A program made the translations under genes and the position numbers. From Nostoc punctiforme NIES-2108 (GTDB taxonomy: Bacteria > Cyanobacteriota > Cyanobacteriia > Cyanobacteriales > Nostocaceae): a DNA stretch of 64,000 nucleotides. The notes beneath the pieces are model-generated. The model was given only the letters and a program-made list of their open reading frames with translations. It was not told where the DNA came from and did not search any database. Shown here in pieces: positions 25,777 through 35,470 of the stretch. The stretch is taken from positions 195,917 through 259,916 of the forward strand of contig LXQE01000075.1 of NCBI GenBank assembly GCA_003326195.1. Direction: 5' to 3'. How positions within the stretch are numbered: position 1 is the first letter of the stretch; each line of letters opens with the position of its first letter.

Positions 25777-27276
25777 TTAAAAATCAAAGTAGATGTAGGG
25801 CAAACTGCCTTCAGGAGCTAATAACCAAACAGCGTAAAAACATAGGGGCACGAAGACAAGCTTAATAGGCCAGTTAAACTCTAACTTCAGCATTCGGTTG
25901 AAGGCATAGACTACAGCCATAAGGGCAGCTAAACCTAGAAGTACCCAAGAGAGTTGGGATTGGCTCATATTTAAGGCTTCCACATAGACCTTTTCAGCAA
26001 ACTGGGCGTCAGCCGGATAACCCCAAAGATGTCGAATTACTAAAGAAGAGTCTTGGAGATTAGGTAGACGGAACCAAATCCAAGAGGTAAAAACCATCAA
26101 TTGAGTTAAGAACCAAGCGACAAAGATACCCAGAGGATTTTGCCAGAATTGTTCTAGATTTTCAAAGCGATGGCTTATAGAATCTGTAAGTCGATGAACC
26201 ACCAAGGCCAATCCGTGGATTATGCCCCAAACGACATAACCCAAAGCAGCACCGTGCCAGATACCAGCAATTAGCATCACCAGAAATAAATTCCAGCAGG
26301 TACGGACTAAACCCCGACGGGAACCACCCAAAGGAAAATAGACATAGTTACGTAGCCAATCTCCCAGAGTCATGTGCCAGCGGCGCCAAAATTCGGAAAT
26401 ATTGGTGCTGAAATAAGGAAAGTCGAAATTTTCAGGTAGAACCAAGCCGAAAAGCATCGCACTACCACGGGCAATGTCTACGTAACCGTTGAAATCTAGA
26501 TATAACTGCAAGCCATAAGCGAATATAGCTAACCACAAATCGGTACTACCCGCCCGTTGCAAATTACCGAAACATAAATCGACGAAAATTCCCAAATGGT
26601 CTGCAAAAATACCTTTTTTGACTGCACCCCTAGCAATCAACCACAGCGCCTCAGCTACTCTATTGGTATTGGGTAATTCTAGTGTATTAAATTGATTTGC
26701 TAAGTTGTGATAGCGCGTAATCGGCCCTGAAATCAGTTTGGCGAAGAATAATTTGTATGTAGCAAACTTGAGAAAATTATCAGTAGCAGGGGCACCGCGA
26801 TAGACATCTATTAAATAAGCAATACATTCAAAGGTGAAAAATGAAATTCCCAAGGGTGCAATTAATTTAAAAGAGCTATCTGGTGAGTTTGTTTGGACAT
26901 GAAAAACAAACTTGAATAAAGGGGTAAAATACTTAAAAGCTAATAGCAGTAAAACATTTAGACTTATACCCAGCCACAAAACTTTTAGACGGCGACGATT
27001 CCAATCAACTTGAGCAAATTGCCATTCTTCATTAGAAATTTGCCAATCAAGAGAATGTTTTCCTGGTGATGTGTTGTTACCAATTTCCAGCCCTACACGG
27101 AAATTAATAAACGCCAATGCTAATAGTAATGGTATGTATTGGATGTGCAAAGATGCATAGAAAACCAAACTAGCAATTAGCAGAGTCCACAATCGCAATT
27201 TATGTTGTGCTAAAGACCAGTAAATTCCTAACACACTCAACAGGAACAGCCCATAGAAAATTGATATAAAGTTCAT
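25777..27276 (-). CDS. MBOAT-family membrane O-acyltransferase (AlgI-like)
   Basis: 499 residues with about ten or more membrane segments. Family landmarks are RRWHMTLGDWLRNYVYFPLG and the catalytic-histidine region GIWHGAALGYVVWG. AlgI-like MBOATs pass acetyl groups across the membrane to a periplasmic transferase that modifies polysaccharides. The upstream gene on the same strand (27407-30424) encodes a membrane-anchored SGNH-type protein, the usual partner, so the two probably O-acylate an exopolysaccharide or cell-wall glycan. Start ATG 27276; a heptamer repeat lies immediately upstream. Confidence 0.88.
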   Translation of the reverse strand: MNFISIFYGLFLLSVLGIYWSLAQHKLRLWTLLIASLVFYASLHIQYIPLLLALAFINFRVGLEIGNNTSPGKHSLDWQISNEEWQFAQVDWNRRRLKVLWLGISLNVLLLLAFKYFTPLFKFVFHVQTNSPDSSFKLIAPLGISFFTFECIAYLIDVYRGAPATDNFLKFATYKLFFAKLISGPITRYHNLANQFNTLELPNTNRVAEALWLIARGAVKKGIFADHLGIFVDLCFGNLQRAGSTDLWLAIFAYGLQLYLDFNGYVDIARGSAMLFGLVLPENFDFPYFSTNISEFWRRWHMTLGDWLRNYVYFPLGGSRRGLVRTCWNLFLVMLIAGIWHGAALGYVVWGIIHGLALVVHRLTDSISHRFENLEQFWQNPLGIFVAWFLTQLMVFTSWIWFRLPNLQDSSLVIRHLWGYPADAQFAEKVYVEALNMSQSQLSWVLLGLAALMAVVYAFNRMLKLEFNWPIKLVFVPLCFYAVWLLAPEGSLPYIYFDF

Positions 27277-27282
27277 TTTTTA

Positions 27283-27306
27283 GTCATTTGTCATTTGTCA
27301 TTGGGC
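27283..27306. repeat. Short tandem heptanucleotide repeat (STRR)
   Basis: TCATTTG TCATTTG TCATTGG, about three heptamer units 7 bases before the MBOAT start codon (ATGACAA on the minus strand). This is the same family as the repeats near 34340 and 55570. Confidence 0.8.
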
Positions 27307-27406
27307 ACTTGTACTGAGCGTTTGCGCAGTCTCTGGTAGAGAAGTATTGGTCATTAATCAATAACTCTTCTCCTACTTCCTCATCCCATTCCGCACTCTC
27401 CACTCC

Positions 27407-30400
27407 CTACTTCACTGGCCAAGGAATCATCGGATCGTTAGCTAGCTTTTTCGAGACTTCGTATGCACCAAAGCGGTTGAGGTGGCTAGGATCGGAAAAG
27501 AAATCATTTACTTTTGTCCACTGTTGGCTCAAATCACGATAAATAAAGTTGGGATTAGTAGCCAAACGCAACATATATTGTTGAAATTGTTGCTCATATT
27601 GTTTACGCACTGGATCTAAATAATCTCCCGTCAGAGGCATGTTGACAAACACTAAGGAGATTTTCTGAGACTGGGTAAACTGAAGCACTTCTTGAAAAGC
27701 AGTATCTTGCTGCCCTTCTACTTGGAAGGATCTATAGTCGTTGTCATAATTTCCAGGAACTCTAGAATGTTTTTGATAGTATCTCGCGGGATTAAAGCGA
27801 ATAGACAAGGGTAGAAAGCCATCAAAGTCAACCGCTTGCTGAGAAATACTTTCATCTGAAGTACCGTCTGTCAACTGTTTTTGTGATGCAACTGTCTGGT
27901 TATTACCAAATAAGAGCAGTTGTTTTTGCAGTAAACTTTTAATTTGGTCGCGGTTTTGATAGCTAGCCGAAACAGATGCTAGAGCCTGATTTAATGACTG
28001 ATTGACAGCTTCATAAGTACTAATTTCCTGTTTTTCTTCGTTTGTCTTTTGCTCTTTTGAATTTACTGTATTCTCTGGCAAATCATTGCTATTTGCAGTG
28101 GTTGCTGTTTTTTGGAATACTTGCTTATAACCAACGGATGCTGCAAGCGATTTAAAGGTAATATCATCACGCCCACCGTTGAAAGCACGCGCACCATCTG
28201 CCCAGATAATTATTTTGGGTAGTTCTGATGGTTCTAGAACGTGACGAATCACAAATTCTACAACTTGTGCCGTAGCACCGTTAATTCCAAAATTAAATAC
28301 GTCAATATTTGGATAGCCTTGAGTTGCTAAAGCTTTAGAAAGTGCTGCGGGATCTACTCCTCTGAGGGCGCGGGAGGAGCCAATAATCAAGACATCTGGG
28401 GGACTACCAGTTCTTGCTAAACGCTGTTTATACAGCGCTAGTTGCTCGTCTAACTGCCTGACATTAAAACTTGGCATCTGCGATCGCGCTGCTAAAAGAA
28501 TAGCTGTTGCGGTTGCTTTTTCCTTCAGTGGTGCGGCTGCCAAATTATCTTTTGGGGTATCATCACCTTGGGTAAATTCCGAAGCGTTAAATACAGAACT
28601 CTGATTTGGAGGAGATTTTGTCTTGGAAGTGCTACTAAAAAATGTCGTTTTCTCAGTCTGATTTTTCCCAGATGTCAAAGATGCCTTTGGCTCGGAAGAT
28701 GAAGATGGGAGGGTGGCACTAGCAACTTTTGGCGAACTGGGCGTATTAAGTGCAATAATTCGACCCAATACCCAATCAGTTTGGAGGGTGAGCAATAATC
28801 CCAGTGTTCCCCAAACTAGAGCAATTTTAATTCCTTGAAGATCATGGTTACGTTCTGCTGAATCGTTGCTTTCGGTAAATAGCTGGCTTTTCAACAGAAA
28901 TTTTCTCGCAGTTGAACTTGCCGTTGCTATCCAATCTCGCGCTACTTCGGTTACAAAATTTTGAACTTCTTCTGTCGTTAAGTCTGGGCGCAAAATTGGC
29001 TCACTAGTCTCAGATGTTACTAAATCGTTAATGTATATAGAAGTAGCAGCAAATTCTGGGGTTGCTTCTGGTACTAAACGTTGGCGATGTTCAAGATCGA
29101 CGCCATAATGCCAAAAAGGTTCTTTATTCCCAGCCCGGCGACCGTAGATACGTACTCCTATAATACCGGAAATTTTGAACTGACGGATAAACTGCGTAAT
29201 TTTACTTGCTACTTGTTGCCGCTGTGGACAAACAGGTGCATCACACATAATGTGCAATAAACCATTTTTGTTCAGTAGAAGTACGCGAGTCCCACCTGTC
29301 AATAGTCGCCAATCCAAATCAGGATTGAGTAAGCGCTCTAGTAAAAATACGATCGCTGGTTCATCACCAGTATTTGCCAAATCAAGTGGTGATATGGCAA
29401 AGGCGGGATGGTTTGCTGCGGGTAAAGCCAGCCAATCAATCCAAGTGGGTTCCTTGTCGCCTGCTTTTTGCCCGTAGATGGTGGCAGCGAGAATGCCTTG
29501 AGGAGCGATCGCTTCTAGCTGCGGTAAAATCGCCTCTAAGCACACTACCTTATCTGGGATCGGGGCAGTTCCTAAAGGATCGAAAGCTGGGATACAAAAT
29601 ATATGTAGCGTTGATTCTTTTAAAGAAACTTGGACGCCAACTTTTAATCCTGATAGTACTTCAGCTAATAATCGAGCGATCGCTTGGACATCCCCCCAAC
29701 GCGCCCACTCCTTCAGCATCACCTCTGGCGGTGTCAAATCTATCCGCAGCAGCCAATCAGGGGCAGTTTCGCCGCTCACCTGAGAAACAATTACGGCATC
29801 CTGGTAGCCGGAAAGCTTGAGATAACGCAACTTTTGTGCTATCGGTTCGGCAAGCAACGATGCATCAGGGCTATAGCTTGACTGGCAAAATATCCAGAGG
29901 CGATTTTCTTCTGACTGAGAATTCTTGGGCTTATATAACTTAATCTTTACCTGTACCGATACACCTAGCGTACTCAGAGTTTCGCTCAGATATCGAGCGA
30001 TCGCTTCTGGATTTCCTTGGCGTGCCAAACTTTCGTTAGAGACAATTAGCGCCCCACCCGGTTGTTTTGATTTTTCCGAGTCTGCTAGTAGCGCTTGTTG
30101 CACCTGATCGAGATGCTTATCTATTTGATTCAAGTGAACTCGATGGCACCATGAGGGACGCTGTTCCCCTTTCCTGCGGCCATAGACAAATACTTGATAT
30201 ATTGAGGTTTGTTCGCTGCTTGTGAGAATATCTAAATTTGTTTGCTGTAGTGCTTGCAGCAAATCAGACAAAGTACGCCAACGCTGCGGACATTCTGTAC
30301 CTTCACAAAGAATATGGAGGTCATTTCCCCGCAACCGGACTTTCACTCCGAAAGTGTTGATCCCTGTTGCTTGGCTCACCCATTGCACTAAGGATTGCTG

Positions 30401-30424
30401 GCGATCTGGTACTACTGTTTTCAT
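27407..30424 (-). CDS. DUF1574-type SGNH-like protein with four N-terminal repeat modules
   Basis: 1005 residues. The first about 470 contain four divergent modules of about 100-115 residues with recurring phrases: VYGRRKGEQRPSW, VSGETAPDW, IYGQKAGDKEPTW and IYGRRAGNKEPFW, each preceded by a beta strand such as LHILCEG, LWIFCQS, LHIFCIP or LHIMCDA. A membrane helix follows (IALVWGTLGLLLTLQTDWVL, about residues 535-555), then a low-complexity linker and an SGNH-like domain (VLIIGSSRALRGVDP; late NDFFSDPSHLNRFG with the Asp-x-x-His pair). It probably works with the MBOAT gene downstream. The repeat modules are of unknown function. Confidence 0.8.
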   Translation of the reverse strand: MKTVVPDRQQSLVQWVSQATGINTFGVKVRLRGNDLHILCEGTECPQRWRTLSDLLQALQQTNLDILTSSEQTSIYQVFVYGRRKGEQRPSWCHRVHLNQIDKHLDQVQQALLADSEKSKQPGGALIVSNESLARQGNPEAIARYLSETLSTLGVSVQVKIKLYKPKNSQSEENRLWIFCQSSYSPDASLLAEPIAQKLRYLKLSGYQDAVIVSQVSGETAPDWLLRIDLTPPEVMLKEWARWGDVQAIARLLAEVLSGLKVGVQVSLKESTLHIFCIPAFDPLGTAPIPDKVVCLEAILPQLEAIAPQGILAATIYGQKAGDKEPTWIDWLALPAANHPAFAISPLDLANTGDEPAIVFLLERLLNPDLDWRLLTGGTRVLLLNKNGLLHIMCDAPVCPQRQQVASKITQFIRQFKISGIIGVRIYGRRAGNKEPFWHYGVDLEHRQRLVPEATPEFAATSIYINDLVTSETSEPILRPDLTTEEVQNFVTEVARDWIATASSTARKFLLKSQLFTESNDSAERNHDLQGIKIALVWGTLGLLLTLQTDWVLGRIIALNTPSSPKVASATLPSSSSEPKASLTSGKNQTEKTTFFSSTSKTKSPPNQSSVFNASEFTQGDDTPKDNLAAAPLKEKATATAILLAARSQMPSFNVRQLDEQLALYKQRLARTGSPPDVLIIGSSRALRGVDPAALSKALATQGYPNIDVFNFGINGATAQVVEFVIRHVLEPSELPKIIIWADGARAFNGGRDDITFKSLAASVGYKQVFQKTATTANSNDLPENTVNSKEQKTNEEKQEISTYEAVNQSLNQALASVSASYQNRDQIKSLLQKQLLLFGNNQTVASQKQLTDGTSDESISQQAVDFDGFLPLSIRFNPARYYQKHSRVPGNYDNDYRSFQVEGQQDTAFQEVLQFTQSQKISLVFVNMPLTGDYLDPVRKQYEQQFQQYMLRLATNPNFIYRDLSQQWTKVNDFFSDPSHLNRFGAYEVSKKLANDPMIPWPVK

Positions 30425-30631
30425 GCTCAGTTAACTTTACAGGAAGCGATGGTTGGGGGATAGTGCCTGCACTTGTAAACTAGAACCATAGGTCTATCAC
30501 ACTCTGACGGTTTTTTTTAACAATTTTGTTACCTTCGTAGCTCACAAAATCGGACAAGATAGTCTTGTATAGGTTGCAAGTCTGACTAATGTTGAGTTTT
30601 GCGTTTATTTTACTAATAGGGAGTCAAAAAT

Positions 30632-30850
30632 CAGAAGTTAGGAGTTAGGAGTTAGGAGCTAGGAGTCAAAATAATTCTATATGACTGGTTGATGACTTGT
30701 CCCTTGAAAGCTGGATTTGCGCCCCACTGCCCTAATGCCCCTGATGGGCGAAACAAACAATAAGCTTATCTCATTAAACTCCCTCCCTTTATCGTTGGAG
30801 TCATCTTAACTCCTAACTCCTGACTCATAACTCCTAACTCCTTCTTACTC
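30632..30850. repeat. Heptamer repeats arranged as a long inverted repeat
   Basis: The left arm (about 30632-30668) is GTTAGGA repeated with variants; the right arm (about 30796-30850) is its complement (AACTCCTAACTCC type). They enclose about 130 bases, giving a potential hairpin in the 450-base gap before the small membrane protein gene. Confidence 0.7.
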
Positions 30851-30876
30851 ATGCTTCCCATAACCAAAAATTAGCA

Positions 30877-31143
30877 ATGCCTCCTACCAACCAACAGTCT
30901 TCAACTAAACCCGCATCCAATCTGGATTTGTTTCCCATTCCTCAATCGTTCCTTTTACAAATAGGTACAGCGTCTATATTACTGCTGCTGATCGCTGGAA
31001 AAACTACAGTAAGAGCACTAGAAGCCATAGGAGAAGCTAGTGAAGAATTATTCCGAGGCGATCGCCTACCCAATTTAGACTTTCCATTAGACTTCCCAGA
31101 TGAACACGAAATCAATCAAGATGAGAAGATATACACCAAATAA
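30877..31143 (+). CDS. Small single-span membrane protein, unknown
   Basis: 88 residues: a polar N-terminus, one hydrophobic segment (about residues 25-43, SFLLQIGTASILLLLIAGKT) and an acidic C-terminus rich in Asp/Glu (LDFPLDFPDEHEINQDEK). No named family recognised. It precedes ppc by 84 bases on the same strand, but co-transcription is not certain. Confidence 0.55.
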   Translation: MPPTNQQSSTKPASNLDLFPIPQSFLLQIGTASILLLLIAGKTTVRALEAIGEASEELFRGDRLPNLDFPLDFPDEHEINQDEKIYTK

Positions 31144-31227
31144 TTATTTGCTCAGGAACAACCCGGTGAGCATTAAGTGCAAAACCTAGAACCGTAAACA
31201 GTAATTAGCTTTACAAGAATAGAGAAT

Positions 31228-34200
31228 ATGGGTTCCCTTTTATACTCTTCGTCTCAAACTGCTGATATATACCCGGTGTCGGAATTATTTTTGCGCCATC
31301 GTCTCCAGGTAGTGGAAGAATTGTGGGAGTCAGTTCTCCGGCAAGAATGTGGTCAAAATATGGTAGACTTGTTGCGTCAGTTGCGCGATTTATGTTCGCC
31401 AGAAGGACAAGCGACAAATGACCAAGCATCCTCAGCCGTCAAATTAATTGAACAACTAAATATCAACGAAGCAATTCGCGCGGCTCGTGCTTTCGCTTTG
31501 TATTTTCAGCTGATTAACATCATAGAGCAGGAATACGAACAGCGGCAGCAATTGAGCCGTTATGAAGCCGAAACAGAGGAAATAGAGCCGGAAACACCTT
31601 CTAATGTTAACTATTCCTCCAATCAAACAGAAGATGATGCGCCCGTTAGCAAGGGAATAGCAGCAGCCTTCCTCAAAAAGAATTATCTCGAAAAGGCGCA
31701 AGTCAAACCAAAAGGGACTTTTGCTGCATTGTTTCCCTATTTATTCAAACTGAATGTCCCACCCCAGCAAATTCAACGTCTAATTGCACATCTGGATGTA
31801 CGGTTAGTTTTTACAGCGCATCCGACGGAAATTGTTCGTCATACCATCCGCGATAAGCAGCGACAGGTGGTACAACTTTTGCAAAAACTGGATACCTTGG
31901 AAAATCACTCTGGGACTACGCCAGGAGCATATCCTTGGGAAGCAGTAGATGTCCGCGAACAATTGCTCGAAGAGATTCGCCTGTGGTGGCGTACAGACGA
32001 ACTTCACCAGTTCAAACCCACAGTGCTAGATGAAGTAGATTATGCCCTGCACTACTTCCAAGAAGTTTTATTTGATGGTATTCCGCAACTGTATAAACGT
32101 TTCAAACACACTCTATCCAATACCTTTCCTTGGCTAGAACCACCGAGTAAAAACTTTTGCTCTTTTGGCTCTTGGGTAGGCTCAGACAGAGATGGAAACC
32201 CATCAGTCACACCTGAAATAACCTGGAAAACAGCTTGCTATCAGCGCAAAATGGTGCTGGGGAGATATATTCAGTCAGTGAAAAATCTGATTGAATTGTT
32301 GAGTGTGTCGATGCACTGGAGTGATGTTTTACCAGACTTACTGGAATCTCTAGAATTGGATCAGTCCCAGTTGAGTGAAGTTTACGACGCACTGGCACTG
32401 CGTTATCGACAAGAACCCTATCGGCTGAAACTGGCTTATGTGCTGAAACGGCTGGAAAATACTCGCGATCGCAATCTCGCTTTGTACAATCGGGAAACGC
32501 CAACAAATCAAGATAGCCCCCTGTATCGTTCAGGAGCCGATTTTTTAGCAGAACTGCGGATGATTCAGCGCAACTTGACAGAAACAGGTTTAAGTTGTCG
32601 AGAATTAGAAAATCTCATCTGTCAGGTAGAAATTTTTGGTTTTAACTTGACACAGTTAGATATCCGCCAAGAATCATCTCGCCACGCCGATGCGCTGAAT
32701 GAGATCCTGGAATACCTGCAAATATTACCTCAACCTTACAACGAACTATCCGAAGAGCAAAGAGTTGCTTGGCTCACAGGAGAACTACAAACCCGTCGGC
32801 CATTAATTCCGGCAGAATTGCCATTTTCGGAAAAAACCAACGATGTAATTGAAACCTTTCGCGTCGTGCGATCGCTCCAACAAGAATTTGGTCTCAACAT
32901 CTGCCAAACTTACATTATCAGTATGTGCCGCGACGTGAGCGACGTGCTGGAAGTACTACTGTTAGCCAAAGAAGCCAGACTTTTTGACCCCGCCATTGCC
33001 GTCGGAACTATTCAAGTAGTCCCCCTATTTGAGACAGTAGAAGATTTACAACGCTCCAGAAGCGTCATGCGGAACCTGTTTGAACTCCCGTTATATCGCG
33101 CTTTATTAGCCGGCGGCTACGAACAGACAAAAGCAGAAGGTGCCGATGAAAATTCATCCCCCTCTGCTCCCCTGCTGCCCTCCTTCCCTGCCTCCACCTC
33201 CTCCGTCACCCCCAACTTACAAGAAGTAATGCTGGGGTATTCTGACAGCAACAAAGACTCTGGTTTTTTAAGTAGCAACTGGGAAATTCATAAAGCCCAA
33301 AAATCACTGCAACAAATCGCAGAAAACTACGATCTGAATTTGCGGATTTTCCACGGACGCGGCGGTTCGGTGGGACGTGGTGGCGGTCCCGCTTACGAAG
33401 CAATTTTGGCTCAACCAGGTCATAGTATCAATGGGCGAATCAAGATTACCGAACAAGGAGAAGTTTTAGCTTCCAAATATTCCTTGGTGGACTTGGCTTT
33501 GTACCACATGGAAACTATCACCACTGCTGTGATTCAAGCCAGCCTGCTGCGAACAGGGTTTGATGATATCGAACCCTGGAATGAGATTATGGAAGAATTG
33601 GCAGCGCGATCGCGTCAACATTATCGTGCTTTAATCTACGAACAGCCTGATTTTGTTGATTTCTTCCACGAAGTAACCCCCATTGAAGAAATTAGCCAAC
33701 TGCAAATTAGTTCCCGTCCAGCCCGCCGTCCATCTGGTAAGAAAGATTTAAGCAGTCTGCGAGCTATTCCTTGGGTATTTAGCTGGACGCAAACTCGCTT
33801 TTTACTTCCTTCCTGGTATGGCGTTGGCACAGCATTACAAGAATTCTTGAATGCAGAACCAGAAGAACACTTGAAATTACTGCGCTACTTTTACGTTAAG
33901 TGGCCCTTTTTCAAGATGGTGATTTCTAAAGCCGAGATGACCTTGGCAAAAGTAGATATGCAAATGGCACACCACTACGTCCAAGAACTCTCAAAACCAG
34001 AAGATCAACTTCGCTTTGCCAAGGTGTTTGACCAAATTGCCAGCGAGTTCTATCTGACAAGAGATTTGGTGTTAAAAATCACCGATCACAATCGACTGTT
34101 AGATGGCGATCCAGTATTGCAACGATCTGTTCAGTTACGTAATGGGACAATTGTCCCCTTGGGCTTTATCCAAGTTTCACTACTCAAGCGTCTACGGCAG

Positions 34201-34320
34201 TCCCAAAATACTACTGCGACTTCTGGAGTAATTCATTCTCGTTACAGCAAAGGTGAGTTACTGCGAGGAGCATTGTTAACTATTAATGGTATTGCTGCTG
34301 GGATGAGAAATACAGGTTGA
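31228..34320 (+). CDS. ppc: Phosphoenolpyruvate carboxylase
   Basis: 1030 residues, the cyanobacterial length class. It adds bicarbonate to PEP to make oxaloacetate, feeding the incomplete TCA cycle and amino-acid synthesis. Catalytic motifs are visible: [13 protein letters not shown] (catalytic His), [38 protein letters not shown], and the usual C-terminal NTG. A proline/serine-rich insertion (about 33145-33212, [17 protein letters not shown]) just before [10 protein letters not shown] is unusual; its DNA resembles C-rich intergenic repeats. Start ATG at 31228. Confidence 0.97.
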   Translation: MGSLLYSSSQTADIYPVSELFLRHRLQVVEELWESVLRQECGQNMVDLLRQLRDLCSPEGQATNDQASSAVKLIEQLNINEAIRAARAFALYFQLINIIEQEYEQRQQLSRYEAETEEIEPETPSNVNYSSNQTEDDAPVSKGIAAAFLKKNYLEKAQVKPKGTFAALFPYLFKLNVPPQQIQRLIAHLDVRLVFTAHPTEIVRHTIRDKQRQVVQLLQKLDTLENHSGTTPGAYPWEAVDVREQLLEEIRLWWRTDELHQFKPTVLDEVDYALHYFQEVLFDGIPQLYKRFKHTLSNTFPWLEPPSKNFCSFGSWVGSDRDGNPSVTPEITWKTACYQRKMVLGRYIQSVKNLIELLSVSMHWSDVLPDLLESLELDQSQLSEVYDALALRYRQEPYRLKLAYVLKRLENTRDRNLALYNRETPTNQDSPLYRSGADFLAELRMIQRNLTETGLSCRELENLICQVEIFGFNLTQLDIRQESSRHADALNEILEYLQILPQPYNELSEEQRVAWLTGELQTRRPLIPAELPFSEKTNDVIETFRVVRSLQQEFGLNICQTYIISMCRDVSDVLEVLLLAKEARLFDPAIAVGTIQVVPLFETVEDLQRSRSVMRNLFELPLYRALLAGGYEQTKAEGADENSSPSAPLLPSFPASTSSVTPNLQEVMLGYSDSNKDSGFLSSNWEIHKAQKSLQQIAENYDLNLRIFHGRGGSVGRGGGPAYEAILAQPGHSINGRIKITEQGEVLASKYSLVDLALYHMETITTAVIQASLLRTGFDDIEPWNEIMEELAARSRQHYRALIYEQPDFVDFFHEVTPIEEISQLQISSRPARRPSGKKDLSSLRAIPWVFSWTQTRFLLPSWYGVGTALQEFLNAEPEEHLKLLRYFYVKWPFFKMVISKAEMTLAKVDMQMAHHYVQELSKPEDQLRFAKVFDQIASEFYLTRDLVLKITDHNRLLDGDPVLQRSVQLRNGTIVPLGFIQVSLLKRLRQSQNTTATSGVIHSRYSKGELLRGALLTINGIAAGMRNTG

Positions 34321-34321
34321 T

Positions 34322-34388
34322 TGGGAATTGGGAATTGGGCATTGGGCATGGGGCATAATGACCAATGACAAATGACAAATGACCAATG
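34322..34388. repeat. Short tandem heptanucleotide repeat (STRR) ending in a start codon
   Basis: Successive heptamers of the ATTGGGA, ATTGGGC, ATGGGGC, ATGACCA and ATGACAA types run from the ppc stop codon to the start of the next gene. The final ATGACAA unit contains that gene's ATG. Confidence 0.85.
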
Positions 34389-34640
34389 ACAAAAAACAGA
34401 ATTTTAATTTGCACTTTCTTGGCACTGTCATCAGGTTTTTTTGGCGCTTACACTAGTGGGCAAATCACCATGATGCTGCATAGCCAAAAGTGCCAAAACC
34501 AACCTTGGGGTTTAAAGGAGATGTGCAATGCTTGGATAACACCAGGGGCAATGTGGCAAGGTAGCACAACAGGGCTTTGGACAGGCACTATCTTAGGGGC
34601 GTTTGTTGGTGGTTTAGTGACGCGACAAACTCGTGATTAG
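34386..34640 (+). CDS. Small membrane protein, unknown
   Basis: 84 residues with two hydrophobic segments (about 6-28 and 58-78) and a polar loop containing two cysteines (SQKCQNQPWGLKEMCNAW). Not a family I recognise. The start codon ATGACAAAA is the last unit of a heptamer repeat, so no ordinary ribosome site is seen. It lies 65 bases after ppc. Confidence 0.6.
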   Translation: MTKNRILICTFLALSSGFFGAYTSGQITMMLHSQKCQNQPWGLKEMCNAWITPGAMWQGSTTGLWTGTILGAFVGGLVTRQTRD

Positions 34641-34645
34641 CAGTA

Positions 34646-34672
34646 GGGGCGCAATGCCTTGCGCCCCTAAAA
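34646..34672. repeat. Palindromic repeat (AGGGGCGCAATGCCTTGCGC type)
   Basis: An inverted repeat, AGGGGCGCAA/TTGCGCCCCT, just after the stop codon of the small membrane protein. It may act as a terminator-like hairpin; a long T-run is lacking. Confidence 0.55.
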
Positions 34673-34778
34673 CAGATGTGGTTCAAATACATGAAAACTT
34701 CTGTAAACGTGAGTTCGGGCAACTTTGGTGTCAGCAAGGCTGGTAAAATCTACCCATAGCGAAGAAGAGAAAATCACC

Positions 34779-35084
34779 ATGCCTACCGAAACTAATCCAG
34801 GGAATCAAACTACTACAGGGGCTGATGCGATTGATGAAGCGATCGCACAGGGAATTGATTTTGATGGTTCTCCCATTCCGCCTGCCAAGCTAGAACTTTA
34901 TGGTAAAGTCATGGCGCTAGAAGGCAATAGACAGCGCAGTGGTGTATCTAATACGATGCGATCGCGCATTGTGCGAATTGGCGCAAAACACATTCCTCAA
35001 GCAGAACTTGACCAATTACTTGTAGATGCTGGTTTTGCACCTCTAAAAGAAAAAGAAATTGCCTTTTTCTATAGCGGTAAATAA
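34779..35084 (+). CDS. Conserved hypothetical small protein
   Basis: 101 residues from ATG 34779 with a purine-rich AAGAAGAGAAA stretch before it; an in-frame ATG at 34725 is less likely. Soluble, with DFDGSPIPPAKLELYGKVM, a basic middle (RSGVSNTMRSRIVRIGAKHI) and an end in FFYSGK. No function can be given; it looks like a conserved cyanobacterial unknown. Confidence 0.65.
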   Translation: MPTETNPGNQTTTGADAIDEAIAQGIDFDGSPIPPAKLELYGKVMALEGNRQRSGVSNTMRSRIVRIGAKHIPQAELDQLLVDAGFAPLKEKEIAFFYSGK

Positions 35085-35158
35085 TTGTTGATGTTTTACA
35101 ACAGTTTTCATTTATTTGAACCAAATATGTTTTAGGGGCACAGCAATCCTGTGCCCTC

Positions 35159-35290
35159 AATACTGTGCGGTTAAGGCAAGAGACGCGATGAATCGCCGTC
35201 TTTACAATAATCAGTCTTTCCTTTTGATGACGGTTTATCGCGTCTTGGTGAACTCGAATTTTCATCAAAAAACCTTAACCGAACCGTATT
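35159..35290. mobile_element. MITE-like inverted-repeat element family A, copy 1
   Basis: 132 bases. The left end AATACTGTGCGGTTAAGG and the right end (read inward) AATACGGTTCGGTTAAGG match at 16 of 18 positions. A perfect 9-base direct repeat TGTGCCCTC flanks it (35150-35158 and 35291-35299), as expected for a target-site duplication. Inside are AGAGACGCGATGAATCGCCG and its complement. There is no coding capacity, so it is non-autonomous. A second copy is at 46519-46651. Confidence 0.85.
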
Positions 35291-35470
35291 TGTGCCCTCA
35301 ATTCTTTAGCTCACATATCTTAAATTGCCATCGGTATTTTGGCTTCTTGATTCTTTTCCTGATTGGATTGAAAAGTGTATCTTCAGCAAGATATTGTCAA
35401 CTTTGCCTTGTGTTTGAATTGGCAGGTGGCTATATGTACTTGAGTAATAGCTGAAAGACTTGGAGAACAC

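Noticed and set aside
35085..35454. Open frames on both strands between 34948 and 35634
   Set aside because: They run through the family A element and its flanks and show no family features.
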